Shown: positions 22,915-34,388 of the stretch, one piece after another
How the letters are laid out: the number at the start of each line of letters is the position of its first letter
Position numbering within the stretch: position 1 is the stretch's first letter
Origin: Voacanga thouarsii
Taxonomy: Eukaryota > Streptophyta > Magnoliopsida > Gentianales > Apocynaceae
Assembly: GCA_026120185.1 (NCBI GenBank)
Contig: JANUWF010001625.1
Location: 434,001-498,000 of the forward strand
Reading direction: 5' to 3'
Length of the DNA stretch: 64,000 bases
Made by a program: the position numbers and the translations under genes
Notes under the pieces: generated by a model
The model's input: the letters and a program-made list of their open reading frames with translations, nothing else
What the model was told of the DNA's origin: nothing
Databases searched by the model: none

Positions 22915-24216
22915 TTGAGGATTGTGTTTGCAAAGGGTAGTTACACCCCGTTTAAGTCTTTGAGCTCAATTGGTCTATCCTCCTATTTTCACCACTCCTT
23001 ACTTGATAACATGTCTAGAGCATGGGGTCATTCTTCTAAAAGGGCAAGTGCTTCCTCTTCCTCAGCCCCCTCATCTATCGACCCTTTTGTTCTTTAGACC
23101 AACTGAGTTTATCGATCCATCTTGTGAGGAATGGTACAATACAAGAGCATTTAACAAAATCATTGTAGAGTGTACTTTCGCACCTACCCTAGATAGTGCC
23201 CTTAAATTGGGAATGATGTTTAGGAGGCTAGGATGGGGGTCGATAGTACAGTTGAAAGGGAAGTATTGTCCAGTGTTCATCAAGGAATACTATGCTAAAA
23301 TGGTTGACAAGGGCAATAAACACCTTCCTCATATTGAAACGAGAGTGAAAGGAATCCCCTTTGTCATCACCCAAAATCACTTAACTAATCTTCTCTAGCT
23401 GTTTGATGATGATTCTTGGCAAGGGATAGATGTGAACAATCAAAAAATTCTTTCTGACCCGAATTGGGATGCCCATGGGACTAAAGCCACTCTAGGGTTG
23501 TATAAGCATAATGCCTTTCAAGCCAACAGTTTCTATTCAAACAATGATCTTGCTACCAACTTTAGAGCTCTCGTCTATATGTTTGGATTCATATTGTACC
23601 CCATGCTAGTGGTTTTAATAAGACTCACCTTATCGACACTTACATTTTACATAGGATAATGAATACTCTGCCTATCTCTCTTACACCCTTAATTATTCAA
23701 TCCACTAGAGATGTGGTTCATCATCGTCTCTCTACAAAAGCCTTTGTTTTCCCTCTAGTTATAATAAAAATTCTGAACGACTTTGGTGTTAGTCTTGACA
23801 GAGAACTGATGGAGGCTACCACTGAGCAAGACATGGTTACGGAACAAACTCTGATGAGTTTTGGGTATAAGTACAACCTGGAGTTGCAAAAGTGACTAAC
23901 CCCTTATGAGGTCAGACATCCCGGTCAGGTTAGGCCACCCACCGTGGAGGAGGAGCACCTACTGCCATCCGCACGTACACGAGCTAGCAGTTCTTAGTCC
24001 CAACCCCGGACTGACTTTGAGACTACCATGCTGGGACAGTTAGCCTAGCAAATAGAGATGCTTCTACGCTTGCAGGGATCAGTCGATGATATGGTAAGAC
24101 GGCAACCTATTATGGAGCAGCAATTGGCTGAATGGAGGCAGCATTCTTCTGGGCAACATGGTGGTGAGGGACCTTCTGCCCTGGTTGATGATGATGATGA
24201 TGATGCTGAGGACTGA
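22915..24216 (+). pseudogene. Second ORF of element A ('putative plant transposon protein' type)
   Basis: The reading begins MSRAWGHSSKRASASSSSAP at 23010. It shifts frame near 23095, continues 'TEFIDPSCEEWYNTRAFNKI' to a stop at 23396, resumes 'FDDDSWQGIDVNNQKILSDP', shifts again near 23590 and continues through 'IVPHASGFNKTHLIDTYILH' to 23895. An Asp-rich end follows at 24190-24215. The layout resembles the plant domain often labelled 'putative plant transposon protein' (the 'IP.SH.S...LLY.I..G' pattern), recalled from memory and not searched. Position between gag and the 3' LTR is where Athila elements carry an extra ORF. No signal peptide or clear membrane segments were seen. The biochemical role is unknown. 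Confidence 0.6.
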
Positions 24217-25980
24217 GGATAATTGTTCCACATTGTCACCTATTGAACATTCTTGTTTTTCCTTTATGTTTTAATGTTTTTTTAAGTCAGTTTTTTATTA
24301 TTTTTTTCCTTGTTTATACTATATTCTTTACTTTGTTTTTGATTTAATTTTCTTTTCTAGTTTTTATGCTTTGGTGTGTTTTTTCTATTTTTCTTTTTTA
24401 GGTACTTTGCCAATGCCTCGTTCTTCAAGAATTCAGTTCTTGTATAGCATATTGCATAATCTATAGAAGTATTGTCTTTCTTATCTCTTCTCCTTTATAT
24501 TTTTTGTCCCATGGCATTGCTCTTTCCTTGTTCTATTTATTTGGCCATTGAGGACAATGTCCATTTTAAGTGTGGGGAAGTGATTCGATTGAAAATTCTT
24601 CTATGCATATACTTTATCCTTCTTGTGAGCAAAATTTTCAATTTTTTTTCTAATTTTCTTTGAGATTTCAAGTTGTATCTTTAATGCATGTCTTTATGAT
24701 AGATGATAGAGCATATGTTCTAGATCATTTATGGCTTATGCATGACTTTTTGCACGCACTTGGACAAAGTAGTTCTTGATTAAATGTTTTACATTATTCT
24801 TAAACTTATTTTTCTACTAAAAATTCATAGAGCATTCTAGAACTTACTTGAATACCTCTCGAGGCAAAATAAGAAAGACATTCATGATTTAACTTAGGGA
24901 TGATGGTAATAGGCCTTCTTCGAATAGTTTGAGCTTTTCAAGCCTACCTATTTTTATACTTTAAAACCCGTTATCATACTTTGTCCATTGCTTGCTTCTG
25001 AGAGTTTGAATATTTTTTCCAAATCTTTATGCTCTTGATGGATGAAAGTATATATAGGAGAATGTTAAGAATACTTGGAGAAAGACCATGACTAGTTATT
25101 TTCAATCATGTATCAATAGTTGTATTGAGCTATAAAGAGAAAGGAAATGGAAGAAAGAGAAAAGAGAGATTGAAAACAAGAAAAGAAAACAAAGGGCTGT
25201 TGAAAAATAGAAAGATGGAAAGAGAGAAGATGAGAAAGAAAAGAACAGTAGCAGTGAAAGAAAGACAAAAGAAAATTGAGAGAGAAAAAAAAATGAAAGA
25301 TCACAAAGGAATGGTGATTGAGTTGTAAAAGTTGAGTCATATCAAATGCTTGAAACCATTGTTGAAAATATGAGTGATCTTGTCAAAAATAGAGAAGAGT
25401 TGATGAAGGAAGTGAAAAGATGAGAAAAAGAGTGAAAATACAAGATTTACTTGAACTGAACTGTAATTGCTAAATAAGGTTATGGTTTTGATTGATTTTG
25501 GGAATAGGAGAGTAAGACGAGTTTGGAAAATATTGTTACATTTTGTTTATCCTTTTCTTGAAAACTCTCAGCTTCTTTGATATTTGATTCTCCTATATCC
25601 TTCGTTTGACAAGCTACATTACAAGCCTCTAGCCTTACATTACAAGCTTGAAAGACCTACTTGACCTATACAGAATCAAGATACGTCTCGGATTAATGGA
25701 AAGAGTGTATGAAAAGTAAGCTTATGGAATGCATAATCTTTTTGAACTAAATTCTTTCCAATAGTTTGATAATATTGTTAAGTATTGAGATGGTTCTACT
25801 AAGTTATTATTCACTTACACAAGTCTTGTATTTGTTGTGAATGATGTAGTAGCATGTGGATTATGTTCTTGAATAAAGGAAGCATTAGAGATTTTTTTTA
25901 TGAAATTAATTGAGTGATTGATGAAACCTTGTGTTTTCCTACTTGTCATTGATACTTTGCTTGAGGACAAACAAAGAACT
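24217..25980 (+). other. 3' non-coding region of element A
   Basis: AT-rich sequence with a GTGTGGGGAAG tract at about 24571-24580 following an 'ATTGAGGACAATGTCC' block that also occurs in B internals. A long purine-rich block (25120-25330) follows. The LTR-proximal 600 bases match, in reverse, 641-1400. No gene. Confidence 0.7.
25120..25330. repeat. Homopurine-rich tract
   Basis: About 200 bases of almost only A and G on the plus strand. It explains the open frames at 25113-25340 on both strands. Confidence 0.85.
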
Positions 25981-25995
25981 AAGTGTGGGGGAATA
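25981..25995 (+). other. Polypurine tract of element A
   Basis: AAGTGTGGGGGAATA directly before the 3' LTR start TGATAGGG. Confidence 0.85.
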
Positions 25996-27522
25996 TGATA
26001 GGGACTAAATTAGTAATATTTTTTTCTAGTTATTTGAGGCTCTTTGGTGATATAATGTGTTCAATAACTAGTCATATTCCGCCATATTTTAGATTTTACC
26101 CTAGGAATGGTATTTTGCGCATTATTTCAGATTTTGGGGGTAAAACAAAGCAAAAATGTCGCAAAACAAAATAGAGGCGGCGCCAGCTAGGGTAGAGGAA
26201 CCAGCGTCGGACATGTGCTGATGACATGAACTTCAAAGCGATAAAAAATTGTTGAAACGAGACCAGAATAGAGTGGAACTGGCACCGGCTCCAATAGCCA
26301 AGGCGGCACCGACTGCACTCTGGATAACCATGCGTGGAAATCAAGAAAAAATTGGCAAACAACGGGAGAAATAGAACATAACCAGCACCGCCTCCAAAAG
26401 CCATGGCGGTGCCAACTATGCTCTGAGGGAAAGACGAAGCTTTGATTTTTGCACGCTGTTTTTGGTAATCTATGGAGTTTTAGTATCTTCCTACTTCTAC
26501 TCGGCCAAGAACAGTACACTAACGAGTTTAGGCACTTTCTAAGCCTATAAATAGATGAAAAACACAAGAGAAAATGGGGAAATTCATAGAGTATCATAGA
26601 AAATCACTCTACTCAAAGGAGGAATTCTTCAATCTAGGAGGGTTGTGCAAGAAGGTCTTCAATGGAAGAAAAAGGGGGCTTGTCTATGAGTGCTTTCCTT
26701 TACTTTATTTTCTTTTTATTGGACAATGATATGTTAATTACTTTTTGTAAATTGAAATTATTTTATATATTCATGGTTTTTAGAGTTATTTGACATTTTG
26801 ATTAATTGGTTGCTTTTCTTGGTATTTACTTACTTGTGCTTGTTTTGAGATTAATTGGTTGTTTATTTCGATTAACTTGCTTGGAAAAAGGGTTGATGGT
26901 AGTTTCAATTCATTAATTTCATATTTGTTTGTCTCTTAACTTGCTTGGAAAAGAGGTTAATTGCTAAGAACTGGTAAGTAAAGGTTAATTGATTTCTGCC
27001 AGGAATGGATTCATTAGTTAATTTCATATTTTAAGTTTACCAGCAATATAAATTTAATTAAGGACTGTGTTTAATGCATCTTTTGGATGGATTAGTTGAG
27101 ACAGGAATGTGATGCTAATTTATGTAGAAGGGAGTGATTTCATGGATTGCAAAATAAGTGAATGTATATTAATCCTTCATGATGCCAAAAGAATAATTAG
27201 TTATGAGAATAATTAGGTACTTTAAGATCATGTTTGTCAAAACAATGGTTTAAGTTACACACTTCTCTATCCTTGACATGCATATATATTTATTTTATTT
27301 TATTTTATTTATTTTTCACGTTATTGAGTAGGTTAAACAATGAGAGAAAAGTGATTAATGTATACTTGTTCCTGGAGGATCAACACTCATTTGAACCTTA
27401 TGCTATGTTAATGATGAGTACGCTTGCTCATATGTGTAATTTAGGGTTAACGTTTTAATTTAACTTGATTGGGAATGTGCTTATTTTATATATGATTTTT
27501 ATACTCAAAGAAATACGCATCA
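25996..27522 (+). repeat. Element A 3' LTR
   Basis: Begins TGATAGGGAC and ends AAATACGCATCA, 1527 bp. It aligns with 18758-20282. TATA box at 26546-26553; GC-rich blocks at 26176-26190, 26276-26314 and 26381-26416. Confidence 0.92.
26546..26553 (+). promoter_or_regulatory. TATA box of element A 3' LTR
   Basis: TATAAATA, at the same place as in the 5' LTR. Confidence 0.7.
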
Positions 27523-27527
27523 ATTAC
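27523..27527. other. Target site duplication ATTAC (right, element A)
   Basis: Exact repeat of 18753-18757. After it, B internal sequence resumes (GGAGAAAATAGCATAGAATG), matching 14591-14612 of internal 1. Confidence 0.9.
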
Positions 27528-29282
27528 GTAGGAGAAAATAGCATAGAATGGATTGTAAGTCATGTGATTGCTTCTAAAAGTGAGCTTTGTATTTTTTTTT
27601 TTTCTAAATTTTGCCAATCTGGACATCTCAGAAAATAGAACCTCCTTGTGATATTTTGTTGTGATGAATGAAGTTGGTTTGCATTGTGCTTTTGCTATGC
27701 ATGTTGAATATTCTCCTTCTTTTTCTTGAGTATCAAAAGTGTGGAGAAGTTCTTCACTAAAAAAAGAACCATGTGCAAAGGTGGACGCAAGGAGGATCTC
27801 ATGATCCAGTTGGAGGTCGTACTGGTACGTTGGTGGTTCTATTGGACAATCTAGGAGCCCATTTGGAGTGTCTACTTCGAGTGGGACTTCAAGGCTTTGA
27901 CTTTCTATATTTTCTTTGCCATAGATTTTGTTTTCTTTTAATTACTCTTTAGGATTTTACTTGTGTGTTCGTTTTCCTTTTTGTGGGCTTATGTTGCTGG
28001 CAATAATTCTTCCAACATCTTGAAGCATGAACTTCTCTTTTCATGGAGCTAATCTGCCACGGGGAGTATTATTTTCTTTTCCCACTTTACATTCTGGGAC
28101 CCATGTTTTTGCTTTAGTGTGATATTTTAGGCCATTGAGGACAATGTCCAATTTAAGTGTGGCGTAGATATTTAATATTTTCTCAACTGCATCTTTGTGA
28201 TTTTCAAATGGATTTTCAATAATATATGTATGAGGGGTTTTCGATGGTATATGTTTGAATTGTTTAAATTGTTGAAATTTTGAAAATTGAAAGCTTGAAG
28301 ATTTTGGGCTAAATTGAGCTTATTTGTTTATAATGAAGTTATCATTTTCTTTTTTACTTTAGATATGAATTTGTCATTCATGACGGTTTGATTTTATTTA
28401 AAAAGTTAAACTTGTGTATTAAGTTGGATTTTTCTAAGTCTTGAGAATTTAAGTTGACCTTGGTTATGTTTGATATTTGAGTTTTGTTTTATTCTTTGAG
28501 TTTGAATATAGACGATATGATGAAAGATAGGAAAAGTTGTTGATTAATGCTTGTATTATGGATTTATATTTTGCTTGATATTAAGTTTTGAGTAAGGAAT
28601 ATGAGAAAAAAAATTAAGTTGAAAAAGAAAATGTGAGATGAAAAGAATTGAGTTGAAAACAAAATGCTTTTATTTTTTATCTTTAAAGACCTTTTGCTGA
28701 AAAATGGATCAACATGTGGAGAAGTAGCAAGTGTATTTGGTCCACTATCTCGAGGCTATCCCGAAGTCAAAATGGCAAGAAAGAGCAAAGAAAAAAAATG
28801 TTGAAAATTGCTAGAAAAAAAAATGATGAGTGCTGATTGTGAAGGGGTCCAATATGGTGTGTGGAGAGAAATCCATGCACTTGAGACTATCAATTCCCAA
28901 AGTCATAGAAAAAAAAAAAATAGTGGAGTGTTTTCCTAGTTTCACTAACTCACGTTTGGTAAATTTGAGTTTGTAATGCCTGAATTGATTAAATTATTTA
29001 ACTTTTATGATTTATGTTATCTTTGTTTTTACTTGAGGAGTGGAATAATTTTCTTCTACTTGATATAAGCTTCTTTAACTTAACTTCGATGGTCCTGGGA
29101 TTATTTGATTTAATGCAAGAGTTTACATACATTTTTAAAGGGTGAATGAATGACAATTTTTTATCTATGGTTGAAAAAGAATTTGACTTTACTATTGATG
29201 AATATGAAAGGAAATAAATTATTTTGAGTGCTTTGTTCAAGTATTTACTTGTGGACAAGAAAAATTCAAGTGTAGGGGTATG
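27528..29282 (+). other. B array internal region 2, right part
   Basis: Continuation of the interrupted internal region. It parallels 14590-16337 and 31690-33315. No gene; a GTGTGGCG-like tract occurs near 28160 and the LTR-proximal CAAGTGTAGGGGTATG at about 29268. Confidence 0.8.
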
Positions 29283-31241
29283 TGATAGAGTTGAAATCAT
29301 CATTATTTTCCTAGTTATTTGAGTCTAATTGGAGACACTTTTAATACAATAATAGGTCATATTGTTTCTTACTTGATATTTCATTTATCAAAATACTCTT
29401 CTGAAATTTTATGAAAAAATCAGTGAAATTTGGAGTTAATTGTGTATTCTTGCAATCTAGACGCAGCACCAAGCTAAAAAGATGGACCTCGCACCGGTCC
29501 CCTTTAAGAAGAACAAAGGGATGGGGAATTGATGGAACAGAGGAAGAAATTTCAATTGGAGATTGGGATTAAAGAGGAAACAATGGCTCAAGAAGGACAG
29601 CTGGCTCAAGGATTGAAAAGAAACAAAGAACAAAGGAAAGTAGAAAGGGTAAAAGCAAAAAAAGAAACAAGAGACGGCTAGGCAGATAAAGCAACAACAA
29701 CAAAGAAAAGAACAAATTTGGTGGGCCCAAGAACAAGAAAGAAATAAACTAAACCGAAAAATGACAAAAATGTTATCATGTTGCAGCTCAGTTGGTGGCT
29801 CGAGTAAGCCGAGCACAAAGAGAGGAGACTAGCTCAGCAGGAAGAAGCACTAAGATCCGTGTGGCTTGGATTGTAGCTCAATTGAGCTGATGCAAGGAAA
29901 ACAGATCAATTGAGCCGACGCAACAAAGAAATGAGGAAGATTTTTTATGGTTTAGTGAAGTGGTGTGCAGCTTCATTGGCTTTCACACGGTTCAATTGAG
30001 CAGATACAGGAAGAAATTTGATTTCAGTAGCTTAGAGGTTTGTAGCTCAATTGAGCCGATGCAAATTCAAAAGTAGATCGGCAGCAAAGTAATTTTAGTG
30101 GCTGAATTGAAGCCAATTTCAATTCTCGAAAGGAAAATCTTTTGTGCATACGACAATGGCAAAATCAAAAGCCCAATTCTTTCAAATTAAATGAGGTGGA
30201 CCCTTTGTTTGTATTTAGATTTTTATTTTATAATATCAATTACTAATCCTTTTTTGTTTTGGATTTTTAGGAAATTACTTCTTCTTTAATTAACATTCTT
30301 TTAGGAACCTAGTAAGCCTATAAATAAAGGCCAATTACCTTAGAAAAGGGGAGGGGGCCCATTGTAGATACTTAGATATATTTTAGTATGCATGACTAAT
30401 ATTTTCTCAAGAAAAATATTTCAAGGAGGATTATTCAAAGGGAGTCTTCAAGGAAGAACAAAGAGACATGTCTATGAGTGATTCATTTTCTCTTTGTTTT
30501 TTGTGTATTTTGCAATGATGTATTCAATAATTTCATTGTAATTTAACATTATTTTGGATTCATGATTGTGTGTTAATTTAGTTATTTGATCAATTCTTTG
30601 TCATCTTTGGTATTTGATTACTTGATTTAATTGGTTATTGATGCGAGTTCTTCAAATTAACCTTAGACGACGATGTTATGAGTTTCATTGCATTGATTTC
30701 GTATTTGTCTAATCTTAATGGACTTGAGAGACGAAGTTACAGTTATAGGAATAAGTGATCAAAGATTAGTTGATTTTGCCTCAAGCAAATGGCTATTAGA
30801 TAATTGCATGTTTATAAGGAATTGAGCCTACTGCATATTTTGGTTAGGATTAGCTTGATTGGCAAATCTGATAATATAATCAAAATATAGGATTCCATAA
30901 ATTGGGAGATGAAGTGGGATTTATCTATGTAGAATCATGTCTTGTGAGATGATTGAGTTTTACTTTATATTCCTTCATGATGCCTAGACGATAATTAGTT
31001 GAGAGAATTGCTAATTGGTTCATTGCGATGTTTTCTAAGGTACTTGTCTAAATTGCATAATCCTACATCCATGAGTTGTATATGTGTTTTTTTTTTTCTT
31101 CTTAATCTTTTTTGACCTTGTTTGGGTCGGTTAAATAATGAATGAAAAGTGATTAGTGTATACTTGCTCATTTGAGGAACGATACTCGTTAATTCCCTGT
31201 ACTATGCTTGTGATGAGTATACTTCTTCACATGTGTATTTT
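29283..31241 (+). repeat. B array LTR 3 (3' end missing)
   Basis: Starts TGATAGAGTTGAAATC and ends at the same internal junction as LTRs 1 and 2. CTCAATTGAG at 29877 and 30046; TATA at 30319. Confidence 0.82.
30319..30326 (+). promoter_or_regulatory. TATA box of B LTR 3
   Basis: TATAAATA in the conserved B LTR context. Confidence 0.65.
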
Positions 31242-33315
31242 TGTTGTACCAGCACCACAAAAAATATATATATATTTTTCCGTTTGTTCCGTTACACTTT
31301 TTCTTTTCTTCCCAAATTTTTCCTATTTTCTCTTTTTCTTCTTGTTTCTTTTTTCATTGGTTTTATTGTTTGTTTCTCTTGTTTGCCTTGTTCATTTTTT
31401 TTTATTATTTTTTCCTTATTGCTACTGAAAGATCCGTTCATTTCTCTTTTTTCCCTCGTTTCATTCACCTTTATCTTCCCCTTCTTCTTCTCCACATTAA
31501 TCTGCTTCTTCTATAAATTATCCCCTATGAATTCAAAATTTTAAAGCTTATACGGTAGGGAATACATTGGCCGAAAAACTCTCTTCATGTTAAGCTTGAT
31601 TTTACCCTCTTGAATTTCTTAGCATCTTGTATATTTGTTTTTGAGGAAAAATTTACTAGACATGGACAGATCCTTGTTGCGTTTATTTGGTGGGAGAAAA
31701 TTGAATAGAATGGATTGTAAGTCTTGGGATTGCTTCTAAAGGTGAGCTATGTATTTTTTCTAAATTTTTGCCAATCTAGACATCGTGGAAAATAGAACCT
31801 CCTTGTGATATTTTGCTGTGATGAATGATTTTGGTTGACAATGTGCTTTTGCTATCCATGTTGAATATTCTCTTTGTTTATCTTGAGCATCAAAAGTTTG
31901 GAAAAGTTCTTCACTAAAAAGAGAACCATGTGCAAAGGTTGACACAAGAATGATCCCGTGATCCATTTGGAGGTCGTGCAGGTCCATTTGGTAGTTTTAT
32001 TGCACAATGTAAGAGGACTATTTGGAGGCTCTACTTCAAGGGGACTTAAAGGCTTTGACTTTCTACATTTTCTTCTACCTTTATTTTTATTTTCTTTCAA
32101 TTACTCTTCAGGATTTTACTTGTGTGTTCGTTTTTCTTTTCGTAGTCTTCTGTCACTGGCAATAATTCTTCAGACATCTAGAAGGATGAACTTCTCTTTT
32201 CATGGAGCTACTCTGCCTTGGAGAGTATCATTTTATTTTCCCTCTTTACATTCTTGGTCCCTTGGTTTGGCTTTAGTGTGATAATTTAGGCCATCAAGGA
32301 CAATGTCCAATTTAAGTGTGGGGTAGAGATTAAATATTTTCTCCACTACATCTTTATGATTTTCAAATTGGTTTTCAATGATATATGTTTGAATTGTTTA
32401 AGTTGTTGAAATTTTGAAAATTTAATGCTGGAATATTGGAGCTAAATTGAGTTTGTTTGTTTTTATTGAAGTTATGATTTTATTTTTGACCTTGGATATG
32501 AATTTGTCATTCATGACGGTTTGATTAAGTTTAAAAAGGTAAACTTGTGTATTAAGTTGGATTTTGCTAAGTCTTGAGAATTTAAGGTAACTTTAGTTAT
32601 TTTTTGTATTTGAGTTTTATTTTATTCTTTGAGTTTGAATATAGATGATATGATGAAATATTGGAAGATTTGTCGATTAATTCTTGTATTATGGATTTAA
32701 AATTTTCTTGACTTTAAGCTTAGAATAGGAATGTGAAGGAAAAAAATTAAGTTGAAAAAGAAAATGTGTGATGAAAAGAATTAAGTTGAAAAAAAAAATG
32801 CTCTTGCTTATTATCTTTGAAGACCTTTTGCTGAAAAAGGAGTCAATATGGGAAGAAGTAGCAAGTGTATTTGGTGCACTCTCTTGAGGCTATCCCAATG
32901 GCAGAAAGGCAAGAAAGTGCAGGAAAAAAATGTTGAAAATTGCTAGAGAAAAAAAAAATGATGAGTGCTGATTGTAAAGGGGGCCAATACATTGTGTGAA
33001 GAGAAATTCATGCACTTGAGGCTATCAAAGTCATAGAAAAAAATGGAAGAGTGGAGTGTTTTCCTAGTTTCACTAACTCAAGTTTGGTAAATTTGAGTTT
33101 GTAATGCTTGAACTGGTTAAATGACTTACAATTTTTTATCTAAGATTGAAAAAGATTATAATGCTTGAACTGGTTAAATGACTTACAATTTTTTATCTAA
33201 GATTGAAAAAGATTATGACTTTATTATTGATGAATTTGAAAAGAAATAAATTATTTTGAGTGCTTTGTTCAAGTATTTACTTAAGGAGAAGTAATGATTC
33301 TAGTGTACAGGTATG
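31242..33315 (+). other. B array internal region 3, non-coding
   Basis: The same succession of blocks as internals 1 and 2: pyrimidine-rich start, 'ATCAAGGACAATGTCC' with GTGTGGGG, purine tract before the LTR. It carries a 57-bp tandem duplication (33103-33216). No gene. Confidence 0.78.
33103..33216. repeat. 57-bp perfect tandem duplication
   Basis: Bases 33103-33159 are repeated exactly at 33160-33216. The other B internals carry one copy only. Confidence 0.95.
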
Positions 33316-34347
33316 TGATAGGGTTAAAATCATCGTTATTTTCCTAGTTATTTAAGGTTAATTTGAGACACTTTTAATACACTAACTACTTATATTCTTT
33401 CATATTTGATATTTCACTTATAAAAATGATTTTATGATATATTATGAAAAAATACGTGAAATTTGGAGTTAATTGTGTATTCTTCCAATCCAAACCCAAT
33501 ATCGGGCCAAAAAGATGGACCTGGCACCGGTCCTCTACTGGAAGAACAAAGGGATGTGGAATTGATGGAATAGAGGAAGCAATTGCAATTGGAAATTGGG
33601 ACTGAAAAGGAAACATTAGCTCAAGAAGGACGGCTGGCTCACGGCTTCAAAGGAAACAAAGAACAAAAGAAAGAAGAAAGGACAAAAGCAATAAAAGGAA
33701 TAAAAGGCAGGGCTAAGAAAACAAAGCAATAGCAACAAATAAGAGATCAAATTTGGTGGGCCTGAAAACAACAAAGAAATAAAGGAAAAAGGACAAAAAT
33801 GTTATCATGCTACTGCTTAGTTGGTAGCTTGGGTAAGCCGACAACAAAAAGAGGAGACTGGCTCCGCAGGAAGAAGCACAAAGATCGGTGCGGCTTGATT
33901 TACGGCTTAATTGAGCTGATGCAAGAAAAATGGATCAATTGAGCCGATGCAACAAAGAAAAGAGGAAGACTTTAGATGGTTTAGTGAAGTGGTGTGCGGC
34001 TTCGATGGCTTTCGCACGGCTCAATTGAGTTGATGCTAGAAGAAATTGAATTTCGGTAGCTTGCCAGTTTGCGGCTCAATTGAGTTGATGCAAATTTAGA
34101 AGTGACTCGGTAGTAAAGTAATTTTAGTGGCTCAATTGAAGAAAATTTCAATTCAAGAAAGGAATATCTTCAGTGCATACGACAAAGGCAAAATCAAAAG
34201 CCCAGTTCTTTCAAATTAAAGTTGTTGGACCCTTTGTTTGTATTAAGATTCTTATTTTAGAATTTCAATCACTAATCCATTTTAGTTTTGGATTATAATG
34301 AAATTACTTCTTCATTACTTAGGATTCTTTTAGGGACTTTGTAAGCC

Positions 34348-34355
34348 TATAAATA
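34348..34355 (+). promoter_or_regulatory. TATA box of B LTR 4
   Basis: TATAAATA in the conserved B LTR context. Confidence 0.65.
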
Positions 34356-34377
34356 AAGGCCAATTACCGTGGAAAAA

Positions 34378-34388
34378 GGGGGGGGGGG
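34378..34388. repeat. Poly(G) run
   Basis: Eleven G residues inside LTR 4 just after the TATA region; other copies have 3-5 G at this place. Confidence 0.9.

Larger units (their letters stand above)
18758..27522 (+). mobile_element. Athila-like family A element, pol deleted
   Basis: Complete insertion of 8765 bp with a perfect 5-bp duplication. Order: 5' LTR (18758-20282), tRNA-Asp-type primer site (20290-20307), broken gag (20563-21920), non-coding (21921-22914), broken second ORF (22915-24216), non-coding 3' region, polypurine tract (25981-25995), 3' LTR (25996-27522). No protease, RT, RNase H or integrase was found between gag and the second ORF, so it would depend on enzymes from a relative. 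Over the first ~155 bases the two LTRs differ at roughly 22 positions by eye, so the insertion is not recent. Confidence 0.9.

Noticed and set aside
25125..25328. Lys/Glu/Arg-rich ORF on the plus strand and its Phe/Ser-rich shadow on the minus strand
   Set aside because: Both come from the homopurine tract; no domain or conservation argues for coding.
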